From contig CM043953.1 of NCBI GenBank assembly GCA_014529385.2, forward strand, positions 108,756,549 to 108,820,548: a DNA stretch of 64,000 nucleotides, in the 5' to 3' direction. This DNA is from Adiantum capillus-veneris. Taxonomy: Eukaryota; Streptophyta; Polypodiopsida; Polypodiales; Pteridaceae. Below are positions 49,101 through 59,509 of the stretch, piece by piece; position 1 is the first letter of the stretch; the number at the start of each line of letters is the position of its first letter. A program made the position numbers and the translations under genes. Under the pieces are notes generated by a model, which worked only from the letters and a program-made list of their open reading frames with translations, was not told where the DNA came from and ran no database searches.

Positions 49101-49569
49101 CATCTCAAAATCTTGAATGCCCAACTTGGTGGCAAATTCCGTTGATATGAAGTGATGAGTAGAGCCAAGGTCAAACAAGATGAAGGCATCATGCTCTCTT
49201 ACCTTTTCCCAAGCATAGGAAAGTGACGATCCTTTGCAATGAGCGTCCTCTTTTGGAGCTTCGATGGTGGAAGCCCTAGGAGTCTCATTGCAAGCATTCT
49301 TTTTGGGCAAGAACGATAGCCGTGTTCTTGCTCCCCACACTTGAAACACTTATGATCCTTACGAAAAGCTTCAAGCTCTTCAGAAGAGAGTTTGTTTTTA
49401 CCTTTGTAAACTCCCTTCTCCTTGGACCGATTGTTGTTATTGTTGTTGTTGGAAGTGCCTTAGGAAGAATTTTGAGCATTGATCTTCCCCTTTGCATCAT
49501 TTTTGCCTTTGTTGTCCATGGGTTTGACATTACGTCCAGCCCCTTGATGAAAATTGATATGTGAAGCAA
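46106..49569 (-). pseudogene. Element F pol: protease to chromodomain-like end (broken, RT core deleted)
   Basis: In the element's sense: protease (FILFDLGSTHHFIS near 49170), protease-RT linker, start of RT (RIDLKSGYHQIRIVDED near 48300), then a deletion junction at about 48249 joining ILKTTFR coding to the word before YLGHIIS, so the segment with MPFGLTNAP and FDDIII is missing. RNase H (EVQCDACGDCLGAVLLQ near 47940) and its C-terminal part are preserved to 47606. Integrase core and C-terminus (47224-46106, 372 codons open: SMDFIFGLP, VSDRDPRM, YHPHMDGQ, RHGKIILWYLIKFKNYPFED) end in the chromodomain-like segment. Integrase here is single-copy, unlike D. Confidence 0.9.
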
Positions 49570-50642
49570 CCATGGTGTGATGGATTACTTTGCTAATAGT
49601 ACCAAGCCGTTGAGAGTTAATGTATTCGGCCATCTCTTCAGGTAATCCCGCACAGAATTGTTGTCTTTGCTCGGGAAAGTCTATCTTTTGAAAGACAGTA
49701 GCCTTGAGATATAGATCCCAAAACTTGTCTACATACTTGTGGATAGACTCATGAGAGAGGCTTCAAACTGCACCATTCGGTAAGCACTTTTTCCTTTGCA
49801 TCGCTTGCAAGGAATTGCTTCATGATGGGAACTCGTATAGTTTTCTATGTCTTTGGGGTTTCGCCGTTGCCACGAAGGCTAGCCCACCATTGACGAGCTG
49901 ATTTTTGAAAGTGCATAGCTACACGGCGTAGCTTGGAGGACTCCCTAAACCCCTCGTCTCCAAAAGCCGCATCAAATTGCTAGATGAAGGCCAACACTTT
50001 GTCGCTTGCACCAAATGTGCCATCATAGGTGAGAAAAGAGATACTCTTTCCCCCTTCCTTGAACTTCTTTAGCTTTTGTGACCTTCGCCATGCAGGGAAT
50101 GATTTGCGATGTCCTCCCCTCTTGTATTCTCTAGGAGAATAGCCATAACTTTCGTCAGAAGAGGAGAAAGGTGAAGAAGAAGTAGAAAAGGGTGACCTCT
50201 TCCTAGCCCTTTTCTTACTTTGTTTCCTCTCTTCCCTTTTGAAGTGACGAGGAGAAGGACTATGTGTTGATATTTTCCTCTTGGGAGGAGTAGGTAATCG
50301 TCTAGACCACTGTCTTCGTGGAGCCACACCTTTAGAGGAACTTAAATCTTCATTGCTTTCTTGCTCTTTGGATTCCTCCTCTTGTATGGGAGAGAGTCTT
50401 TTTTTGGGGGTCTCTTCAAGAGGCCTCCTAAGCTCTCTCTCTCTCTCTTCTTGGAGAGGAAGGGAAATTCCATAAGCACAAAGTTGTTGAGTAACTTCGG
50501 CTTGCAAAGCAGGGTTGCCCATAGATTTCTGCAGCCTAGTGACGAGATAATTCACAAACATGGGAGCATCATCATTAGCACTTTCATGTGCAAAATCAAA
50601 GCTATCAATGTTCATTCTACTCTTTTGATTATTGTCAGCCAT
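49570..50642 (-). pseudogene. Element F gag (broken)
   Basis: Start at ATG 50642 (MADNNQKSRMNIDSFDFA). Order as in D and G: N-terminal segment, Arg/Ser-rich tract (RRQWSRRLPTPPKRK, KRARKRSPFSTSSSP near 50170-50300), capsid-like part (SDKVLAFI at 49990), then a stop near 49980 and further shifts. The zinc knuckle lies near 49310-49350, also frame-shifted. The open N-terminal piece is 220 codons (50642-49980). Confidence 0.9.
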
Positions 50643-51042
50643 GTTAACAAATTTTATGTATGTACTTAGTGTATGATTTGGAAATTCAAAACCTTAGTTG
50701 CCACTCCTCTTAGCCTTTGAAAATCGGCTCTTAAGTATCTACACCCACGGCTCGAAGTGGTTAATTATAGAGAGTAGAGAAGTAGGTCTAACATAGCAAA
50801 GTTTCTGAGGGCTATCTCCTTTCGGCCTTGTTATGGCTCAATAATGGTAAAGCCGCAGGCAAGTCTAAAGAGACCCATTATTAAGTCCAAAGCTCCCGAG
50901 GTGTGCACCATACCCCACATAGTGGGCTCAACAAAACCGATAATAGATCCCAGTTCCAATTACCCTAATATAATTAACAACATCAACCATTTATAGGCTA
51001 CTGAAGGACCTCTCTTCTTAAGGAAGAAAAGAGAAACCAAAT
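50643..51042 (-). other. Element F leader
   Basis: About 400 bp between PBS and gag ATG, similar to the D leader (36847-37244) and G leader. No coding signal. Confidence 0.8.
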
Positions 51043-51054
51043 ACTTTGTTACCA
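51043..51054 (-). promoter_or_regulatory. Element F primer binding site (diverged)
   Basis: TGGTAACAAAGT in the element's sense, one base from the LTR. It is the D-type initiator-Met site with several changes. Confidence 0.7.
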
Positions 51055-51055
51055 A

Positions 51056-52484
51056 TGTAAAGGAATTAGCCTTTTAACTTGAGTTGGAGCGGAAAGTGAA
51101 TAACATATTGGGCATTTCCTTGAGCATTCCTTTGTGTGTAGATGTAGAGTGAGAAAGAAAGTGCTTGGATGGAGAGAGCAACACTAACACATTACTTCAT
51201 TAACATGGCATGAACAATACTTGTAAAAGAGAGTGAGAGTTTAGAGAAATTGACACCAATAGAGGACCAGATTAGTTGGAGCCGAGGTCCCCCCTCCAAT
51301 AGGAATTTGTATTATAGAATCTTCCATGACAGAAGACTTGTTTACAATACAATTTTTTGTGTTCCTTGAGACCATCTTGATGAGATGAAGATGGTAAGCT
51401 TTACTTACCAAGCAATAGCATGGTAAAAACAATAAAAATGATTAGCATAAACTTGAAAAATGCCCAGCCTCAATCCCAAGACCTCAAACACCATGAAAGG
51501 TGAGGAGAGTTGGCATGGAGTGAGGAAGAAGAGAGAAGTAGAAGTATCTCTACGAGAAAGCAATAACCCCTTGCACATAATCACTCATTGCTCTTGTATC
51601 ATAGCTTAGCATAGTGATAATGGAGATTAGAGAGATTGATAAGCAAGCATAAGCATTCTCTTGTGTGGATTGCATCCATAGCCAAGAGCTTGTGGTAGTA
51701 GGCACTCAACTTCTCAAGCTTGGAGAAGGAGATGGAGTTCTTGCTTCACAAGAGTGTGTGAAGAGAAGAATGAGAGTGAGAGAGATCGAGGGATGTTCAA
51801 ATGAGAGAGAGAGATAGCTAGGTTGACCCCCTTTCATAGGCTTCCCTTGAAGCTCATTGGGCCATGTAGCCCTCTAGCCAATGAGAGCTTGGATCCCTTT
51901 GGGGCAATATGTGTAGTCTCTTGACAAGTGTCCTTGTTTCCCTCTTGTGAGGTTAAGCTAGCACCCTCCTTGCTTAAGCACAACCCTTGCTTGCTTGAGC
52001 AATGTGCCTGTACACTTGACATGTGGCCCCTTTTCTTTCCTAAGAGTATGGGTCCTTGGTGAGGTGCATACTTACTACACACATCCCTCCTTTGTAGGGC
52101 TCACCCCCCCCCCCTCCTCTCCTTTGTAGCAAGATATTTGATCTTGGTAAGCAAGCAGGCCCCCTGCTTAAGCAAGCTGCCCCCTTGCCTGCTTGGACTT
52201 TACTTGACTAAAGTTTAAAATTTAAAGACTATGTCCTAAGGCTTTCAACACTTACCTTTGGAGGCTTTAATGAAGCCAACCCTAAGGTATTTTTCTCCAT
52301 TGGTTAACCTTGCTCTTTGATAGACCATCTCTCATTTGGGCCCCTTTACCATTGGCCCCATGTTTAAATAGATCTATAAGTTAACCTGTATCTTAACCCT
52401 TGTTCCCATTTATTCTCCCACATTAAGTGATCAGTTTAATATGAGAGAATCATTTGGGTTGGTTATATATTAAATTTTATGACA
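51056..52484 (-). repeat. Element F 5' LTR
   Basis: 1429 bp, paired with 44317-45749. The pair is clearly more diverged than the LTRs of A, B or E (several substitutions and small indels within the first 300 bp), so F is probably older. The last base abuts TTTAA. Confidence 0.93.
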
Positions 52485-53395
52485 TTTAATCAACTTAGTG
52501 TCAATTATTAGGAAAAAGGGAAGTTCAAGGTCTTTGAAAAGACAATGGTCAAACATTGGTGCTACGTGAATCTAGAGTTTAGATGAATATCACATTCTAG
52601 TGAAATGACAAAGTCGAGTTCATACGTGTCCTACTAGCAAGAGTTCATAAGGAAGAACTAGGGACACCCAGAAATCAGATGATGGAAAGGCTCGAAGAAG
52701 ACAATGCAAATCAAGAGTGGAGAAATCTGAAGAGATCAGTACCATTGCACTAGAAATGTGAGGTCTAGTATCAAAGCAAGGAGACCAAGACCAACCATTG
52801 GAATTTGATATTTTGAGGTTCGCTCAATGACAAGTATGAGGAACCTATTGTAGGGGACACAACGATGCGAAAGGGTGGAATATGGCGAGAATTTTAGGAG
52901 GCCATAGGGCTCGATGGTCAAAAATCAGATGGCCAAACTTTCAAAGTTAGATGGCCAGGTTTTAGAACAATATTTCATCAAATTGTTAAGGTTCAGAGTG
53001 TTGCTCCTTTGAGTTCAAGGGATCAAATGGTGACTACTCTAATTTTAGGTATTCAAATGGATAATGATCTAATTTCAAATATTCAAAATTTGATGACCAA
53101 CAAAACCAAATCGGCCAGCAATGGAACCTAATTTGTTCAACATCAGAATCATATTTCCAACAATGGATACCTTTCTAGAATGGTTTTCAAAGATCATTCG
53201 TACGACTAAGGTTATATGATCGGGTTGGCAGCAGGTCACCAAGAAAATCAAAATCTGATAAGAATTTGGACATTGGGGCAAAAGCGAGATCATAATCTTA
53301 GATGACCAACTCTAGATTCTAGAAAACTAGATATGTCGAGTTTAGCAGAATCCTAATGTCTAGAGTGTAGAGAATCCATTGGGGATGGATAGCAA
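52485..53395. other. Unassigned flank between F and copia I
   Basis: About 900 bp with many stops and protein-like scraps (for example MDTFLEWFSKIIRTTK near 53170). It could be the right part of decayed element K, but no motif proves this. Confidence 0.35.
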
Positions 53396-53605
53396 TGTTA
53401 CCATATACATGTGGTAGTGATGTGTGGGAACACACTTAGGACCGTCGGGGCATTTTTTCCCTCAGTAGGAGGGTTTTCCCCTCGTGCATTGTATATATGC
53501 CCATCATTCTAGGGCTATCTATCTTTCTGTTGCACACTAAGTAAGAACTCTCTCTAATGTGTGCATCGAGCTTCCTTCGTCTTCTCCAAGCTGTGTGTGC
53601 CAACA
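53396..53605 (+). repeat. Element I 5' LTR
   Basis: About 210 bp, TGTTACCATATACATGTGG ... GTGCCAACA. It is missing some bases before the CCAACA end compared with A and B. Confidence 0.92.
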
Positions 53606-53607
53606 TT

Positions 53608-53619
53608 TGGTATTAGAGC
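53608..53619 (+). promoter_or_regulatory. Element I primer binding site
   Basis: TGGTATTAGAGC, the initiator-Met site with one change, two bases after the LTR. Confidence 0.88.
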
Positions 53620-53916
53620 AGGTTGCATCCTCTCGAGCTTAGTTGCCAGCAGCTCCAGCACACACCTGCTCACTTTCTCCGATTTATAAGAGCTTTGGCA
53701 AGCGTTTGCAGGTCGACAAAAATATCAGGCCTCCGTTTCCACTACAAGAAATACTGCATAGGCTATTTCGTCATTTTGTGTAGAATTTTTGTCAGTGCCG
53801 TTTTTTGCATAACTGATCCCTTAAAGTCTTCTAGGATTTGTGCTATATAGCACGTTTTGTTCTCGCTTTGTTTCTCCTCTTTTCAGGAAGTTTTCACATC
53901 AATTGCAACATTTACC

Positions 53917-55662
53917 ATGGCTGACAACAACACAAATGTGTTCAAGATGTTTGCTGCTGAGGACAGATTGGATGGGGACAATTACCCTATGTGGGCTTCC
54001 ATGATGCAACATGTTCTTGTGTCAAAGGGCGTCTGGGATATTGTGCAGGGCATTGATGTACATCTTGGTTCTGAGGATGTAGGCGATGTTGAGGATGTTG
54101 TAGGTCTTGTTGTAAGGATTGCTGCTCTTAGATTTGTTTTGCCTACGGTAGAACAAGCTCATTAGGATGTAAAGGATGCGCAGGCTCATGCGTTGATTGG
54201 GTTGTCTGTGAGGCGCACCATTACTCCTCACATTTGTTCAATGAAATTTGCAAAACAGGCTTGTGATAGTTTGGCTGGTCTTTATGCAAGCCGCAATGAG
54301 GCAAAAATTGCATTGCTGCGTAAAGAGCTGGAATCGAAGATTATACATGAGGAAGATGATATGGACACTTTCCTTGCTGGTGTCAAGGATATCAATGGCA
54401 ACTTATTTATGTAGGTGAAGTCATTTTAGACAGTTTCCTTGTGCAGACTGTTCTTGATGCCTTGCCAGACTTTTATGATACTTTTGCTAGTACTTGGAGA
54501 CTCAGGACACAAGGAAATCTTGAAAATGTCAAGTTTGATGCATTGTACACATTGCTGTTGCAAGAGTCACATTCTAGAAAAAATAGAAGTAGACAGCTTG
54601 CAATTGAACAGGCTTTTATTGCTACTCAAAGAAAGGGTGGTAACAAAAATGCAACCACTTCTTATGGTTCTTCTACGAGTGGAAATCACATGTTCCTAAT
54701 GCTTTTGTTGACAACAATTCATCTAGAAATTCTGGTGATAAGGGCAAAAAGAAGACGTGTTGCCATTATTGTAAGCTAATGATCACTTGATCAAGCAGTG
54801 TCCTAAGTTGAAGGCCTAAGAGGCTAAGAAGAAAGAGGGTGGTTCCACTGCAAATGCTGGTTCCACTACAAATGCAGTTACTGTTGAGTCTTTTGTGAAA
54901 GGAGACTGTGATCCTGATGTTGATGAAGAATGGGCTTTTAGTACAGAGTGTACCTATAATCATGTTGTCCATGATGTATGCATGTTAGTTGCTACAGATT
55001 CACATGTGTGGTATTTTGACAGTGGTGCTACAAAGCACATCACCTCACATCATGATTTTTTCACCTCACTTGAGTCTTATCCTCATGGGAATTCAGTTAC
55101 TTGTGTCAACAATGCCTCTTATCCGGTTCAAGGAGTTGGAAAGATTGTTCTTACTGCTGCAAATGGCAGTTCTTTCACACTTTTTGATGCACTTTATGTA
55201 CTTGGGATCAAGAAAAATATTTTGTATGTATATGTACTTGGTAGACTTGGTCTTGTAGTCAAATTTGTGGATGACAGATGTACAGTACATGATCTCAGTT
55301 TCGGTGATGAAATTGTTGCATCTAACATTTTATGCCGTGGGCTATATAAGCTCACTTTGTATGATAAGTGTGTGCAGAATTTTGCAAATGCAATTTTGGA
55401 TTCAAAGGCTATTTCAGATGGAAAACTTTGGCATGCATGTTTTGGTCATCTGAATTCTGCTAGTTTGCTGCGTTTGTAGAAATTTGATATGGTTGCTTCT
55501 TTGCCGCCTCTTGAAGCACCGGTCAAAACACGTTTGTGAAGGTTGTATTTTGAGTAAGATGTAGCGTTCTAAGTTTCCAAAGGATGGTTGAGAAGCACAA
55601 AATTCAAAAAATTAGATGGCTGCCATGCAATGAGAATATGATGCACTTATAGAAAATGACAC
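53917..55662 (+). pseudogene. Element I gag-protease-integrase remnant (broken)
   Basis: Start at ATG 53917 (MADNNTNVFKMFAAEDRLDG). Gag has a stop at 54163-54165 and further breaks near 54412 and 54780. The knuckle region is split: the CCHC word CHYC is followed by a stop, then NDHLIKQCPKLK. The protease (WYFDSGATKHITSH near 55015) and following segment are open from 54895 to 55479. The integrase zinc finger begins (HACFGHLNSASLL) and is interrupted by a stop. At about 55588 the reading jumps to the linker (AQNSKN-like, MAAMQ, EYDALIEND). Confidence 0.9.
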
Positions 55663-56181
55663 TCGATTGATCTTATCCCAGTCCCATCTTGTTTTTTAAC
55701 AGACCTTGACCAAAACCCTAAAAATTATACACATTTAGGTTTGAACACTGGTATTACCCTTCCCTTTGTTTTCAACAACTAAGAGCATTTTAAGTTTTCC
55801 CGTATTTTCACAATTTATTATTTTTTAAACCCTGGTCATATGTCTACCCTCCTCAACATAAGATTTGAATTCAGAGCTATGCGATATTAACGTCTTCATA
55901 AGGCAAAAATGACCCATGAGACCAAAACATTACACTATGGTGAATCTGATACAATGTCTAAGTACCCAAAACCTTGATAAAGAAGTTTCAAAAGAAGGTA
56001 TTCATTGAAGACCATTTGAATGAGGTTGGCCTTTTCTTTCCACCATCCTTCTATCTCCATTTTTCACTCTTTCATCTCTTTTTCCACTTGGTCTTATTCT
56101 CTTGTTTGTGACCATGAATGTTGCCTTCGTTATCGTCGAGGGAGACTTGCACACGGATGAGTTGCTCTTGGCCTCCATTGC

Positions 56182-56221
<40 letters not shown>

Positions 56222-56319
56222 CTAAAACAACCAAAAAATACAAAAACCCTAAAAAAACAGTAAGAAACGTGTGTGAAACATGGACTTTATGTGATTTGCC
56301 GTAAACCCACCTCACTTGA
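55663..56319. other. Unassigned sequence with an (AG)n tract
   Basis: About 650 bp of AT-rich sequence without recognisable coding. It includes an (AG)18 microsatellite at 56183-56219. It separates the truncated ends of copia I and chromovirus G. Confidence 0.5.
56183..56219. repeat. (AG)n microsatellite
   Basis: About 18 AG units, just upstream of the G fragment. Confidence 0.93.
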
Positions 56320-56333
56320 GGGGGGTATACTCT

Positions 56334-56370
<37 letters not shown>

Positions 56371-57051
56371 TCTCTCATTGTGTGGAGTCCAAAGTGCAAG
56401 AGCTCCATCTCCTTCTCCAAGCTTGTTGAGAAGTGGAGAGCCTACACCAACACTCTTGGCTATGGAATGCAAATCTAACCAAGAGCCATGCTTCAATGCT
56501 TAAGCTTTCCATCTTCTTCATATTCATTACTATGCTATTATGCTATGGTAAGCAAGAAGAGTGATGATAAGTGAGGAAACTATTTCTTTCTCCTATGGAT
56601 GATTCTTCTTCCTCTTCCATACCCTCATTCCCCGCTAGCTCTCTCCACCGTCGAAGGTGTTTGAGGCCTTGGGACTGAGGTTTGGGATAGTTAATGCTTT
56701 TTGCAAAGTTTATGGTATGCTTGTGATGCATGAAGCTTTCATTGAATCACCTAGGTCACAAGGAACACAAAGATTGTATTGTATCAAGTCTCTCTTGATG
56801 GGAGAATCTATAATACAAACGCCTTTTGGAGGGGGGACTTGAAGTAAATCCAGTCCTCAACTATTGTCATGTTCTCTAATACTCTCTCTCTTACAAAAGT
56901 ATTGTTCATGCCAAGTTAAATTAGTACTATGTTTATGTTGCTACCATTAATTAAGTTCACCCTCTATGTTCTCTAAGTAATCTCACAAAAATGCTCATTC
57001 AAAGTCTCTTAATTCCGCTATTATCAAAGTTCTTAGGCCATTTCCATTACA
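56320..57051 (+). repeat. Element G partial 5' LTR
   Basis: The downstream 730 bp of a D-type LTR, ending GGCCATTTCCATTACA. A (CA)17 tract at 56336-56369 corresponds to the GT tract in D's LTR. Open frames here are the LTR counterparts of those in D. Confidence 0.85.
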
Positions 57052-57052
57052 T

Positions 57053-57064
57053 TGGTATTAGAGC
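57053..57064 (+). promoter_or_regulatory. Element G primer binding site
   Basis: TGGTATTAGAGC, one base after the LTR end; initiator-Met type. Confidence 0.85.
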
Positions 57065-57465
57065 ATTTGGTTTCTCTTTTCTTTCTTAAGAAGAGAGGTC
57101 CTTAAGTAGCCTATTAATGATTGATTTTGTTAATTATATTAGGGTACGTGGGACTTGGATCTATTATCGGTCTTGTTGAGCCCACCATGTGGGATATGGT
57201 GCACACCTCGGGAGATTTGGTCTTAATAATGGGGTCTTTTTAGACTTTCCTACGACCTTACCATTATTGAACCATAAGAATTTCGAAAGGAGCTATCCCT
57301 CAGCAATTCTGCTATGTTAGACCCACCCTACTACTATCTATAATTAACCAATTTGAGCCGTGAGTGTAGATACTTAAGTGCTTATTTTCAAAGGCTAAGA
57401 GGAGTAGCAACTAAGGTTTTGAATTGCCAAAGAATACACTAAGTAAACAAATAAGTATAATTAGC

Positions 57466-58683
57466 ATGGCTGACAATAACCAAGAGAGTAGAATGAACAT
57501 TGATAACTTTGATTTTGCACATGAAGGTGCTAATGATGATGCCCCCATGTTTATCAATTATCTTGTTACTAGGTTACATCAAGCTATGGGCAACCCTACT
57601 TTGCAAGGCGAAGTTACTCAACAACTTCAAGCTTATGGGATTTCCCTTCCTCTCCAAGAGGAGAGAAAGCTTAGGAGGCCTCTTGATGATACCCCCAAAA
57701 GAAGACTCTCTCCCATACAAGAGGAGGAATCCAAAGAGCAAGAAATCAATGAATACCTAAGTTCCTCTGAAGATGTGGCTCCACGAAGACGGTGGTCTAG
57801 ACGATCGCCAACTCCTCCCATGAGGAAACGGTTAACACACAATCCTTCTCCTCGTCACTCCGAAAGGGAAGAGAGGAAACAAAGGAAGAAAAGGTCAAGA
57901 AAGAGGTCACCCTGTTCTCCTTCTTCTTCACCTTCCTCCTCTCCCGACAAAAGCTATGGCAATTCTCCTAGAGAATACAAGAGGGGAGGACATTGCAACT
58001 CATACCCTACATGGCGAAGATCACAAAAGCTCAAGAAGTTCAAAGAGGGAGGAAAGAGTATCTCTCTTCTCACCTATGATGTCACCTTTGGTGCCACCAA
58101 CAAGTTATTGGCCTTCATTCAACAATTTGATGCGGCCTTTGGAGACAAGGGCTTCAAGGATTCCTCCAAGCTATGCCATGTAGCTATGCACTTACAAAAA
58201 TTGGCTCGTCAATGGTGGGATAGCCTTTGTGGTGCATACTGTATGTGTGTGGACTATCGAGCACTAAACCATATCACTATCAAAAACAGATTTCTCGTGC
58301 CTCAGGTAGAACATCTATTTGATAAGCTACAAGGATCTACCTACTTCAGTAGGATTGACCTTAAAAGTGGCTATCATCAAATAAGGATAGTGGATGAAGA
58401 TATTCTAAAGACCGCGTTTCGAACAAGTTTTGGTCTTTATGAATATCTAGTCATGCCTTTTGGCTTGACCAATGCACCTGCCACATTCATTCGTTTGATG
58501 GAGAAAATATTTAGACCCTGGCACAATTTCAATGAAGTGCTCTTTGATGATATCATCATCTACTCCAAGTCCTTGGAGGAACACAAGAAACATCTCCAAG
58601 TGATTTTTCAAGCATTGAGGGAGAACAAGCTTTTTCTCAACCAAAAGAAAAGTGAAATTTTCCTTCAAGAGATTCAATACTAA
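57466..58683 (+). pseudogene. Element G gag-RT fusion open reading frame
   Basis: Open from ATG 57466 (MADNNQESRMNIDNFDFAH) to TAA 58681-58683, 405 codons. Residues 1-255 are Gag with the Arg/Ser-rich tract (RRRWSRRSPTPPMRK, KKRSRKRSPCSPSS) and capsid-like part ending RQWWDSLCG. At about 58230-58236 the reading passes in frame into RT ([43 protein letters not shown], active site LFDDIIIYSKS) and stops after LQEIQY where the sister copies have TTA. Knuckle, protease and the RT start are missing. A protein could be made, but it would have no protease, RNase H or integrase. The in-frame state may be chance. Confidence 0.88.
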
Positions 58684-58689
58684 GGTCAT

Positions 58690-59135
58690 TGGAATTGGAG
58701 CTGATCTCGTGAAATTGGAATGGAATATGGAAACTGAACTGGAATAGTTAACTGAACTGAAATACTCTACTGGGACTAGAAACAAATTGAATGACTGGAA
58801 AGGTGTTTCAGGTTCAAATTTAGAGTTGATGAAGAACGAGTACAAGGTATAACAGACTGAAGCCCAATTGACTAATGTAGTAATGATTACAGAGTAGAAT
58901 TACAAGTGAAGATATTGTCACTCAAGAACAACTTTGAAAACTAAAACCAAGAGACTAGGAGTAAGAAGTCAAAAGTACAAGCAGCCCAGAGTACAATCAG
59001 CTCAATTACAATATAATGGGTCTTATTTATAGCCTCTTGAGGTTATTGTGGTAACCACCGTGGTAATTATTGAATGATCCACTGTTCGACTTCTAGGAGA
59101 CATTTCCCACCTGTTGAGACTGTCTTCTCCGTCCA
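58690..59135 (-). repeat. Element H inferred 3' LTR
   Basis: 446 bp, starting TGGACGGAG and ending CCAATTCCA in the element's sense (TGGA/TCCA terminal inverted repeat). A TATA box TATAAATA lies at 59031-59024. The end ATTCCA matches the inferred LTR ends of J and K. The PPT lies directly upstream. No second LTR is in view, so the borders are provisional. Confidence 0.6.
59024..59031 (-). promoter_or_regulatory. Probable TATA box of H LTR
   Basis: TATAAATA in the element's sense, about 335 bp before the LTR end, similar to the spacing in K. Confidence 0.55.
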
Positions 59136-59137
59136 AA

Positions 59138-59154
59138 TCCTTCCCTCCTTTCTT
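59138..59154 (-). promoter_or_regulatory. Probable polypurine tract of H
   Basis: AAGAAAGGAGGGAAGGA in the element's sense, two bases before the inferred LTR start. Confidence 0.6.
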
Positions 59155-59164
59155 GAATTTTGGT

Positions 59165-59505
59165 AAAACTCCAAAATTTTTGAAAAAAATCCACTGTCTG
59201 ATTCTTCTGAGGTGTTGAGGAACCTCTTTTCCTGCTTGGTGGGTTGTCCGATGTTCCTCATGAATTGGCCTATGTTCCTCATGATAGTACTCTTTTGAAG
59301 TTTCTAACTCTCCTGGTATTGCTAACTTTATACCATACTTCATGCTTGTTGAGTGCGTGACACCCCTATAGTTGTAATTCCAAGGGTATCCAACCAAAGA
59401 AATTCCAACATCTTACTGGGAAAATCCACAGTTTGATTCTGAAGTTGGCTGGAAAAATCCACCATCTGAGAACGGCTGGAAAAATCCACCATCGGATTCT
59501 GAGAT
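59165..59505 (-). repeat. Degenerate GTGGATTTTTCCAGCC-type repeats in H 3' region
   Basis: On the plus strand, at least four copies of a word near TGGAAAAATCCACCATC plus TGATTCTGA occur near 59178, 59417, 59449 and 59476. They lie between the accessory reading and the PPT, and in translation give repeated GGFFQP / VDFSS words. Confidence 0.7.
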
Positions 59506-59509
59506 GGAA

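Larger units (their letters stand above)
44317..52484 (-). mobile_element. Element F: Ty3/gypsy chromovirus-like LTR retrotransposon
   Basis: 8168 bp, minus strand, TSD TTTAA exact (44312-44316 and 52485-52489). LTRs are 44317-45749 and 51056-52484. It is related to D: similar LTR ends, PPT, leader, Gag and Pol, but its LTRs are about 300 bp shorter. Many coding breaks, and loss of about 250 bp of RT including the catalytic Asp pair, make it unable to encode its own RT. Confidence 0.95.
53396..55662 (+). mobile_element. Element I: truncated Ty1/copia retrotransposon
   Basis: Plus-strand member of the A/B/C family with 5' LTR, PBS, gag, protease and the start of integrase. An internal deletion near 55588 joins integrase (KFPKDG) to the integrase-RT linker, and the copy ends at about 55662 within LIENDT coding. 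RT, RNase H and the 3' LTR are absent, so no TSD can be assigned. Confidence 0.9.
56320..58689 (+). mobile_element. Element G: truncated Ty3/gypsy chromovirus fragment
   Basis: Plus-strand relative of D. It keeps about 730 bp of the 5' LTR's 3' part, PBS, leader, gag and part of RT. The left end fades at about 56320 (homology to D's LTR begins near GGGGGTATAC), and the right end is cut at 58689 by H. Between gag and RT about 2 kb is deleted, leaving one open frame. Confidence 0.85.
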
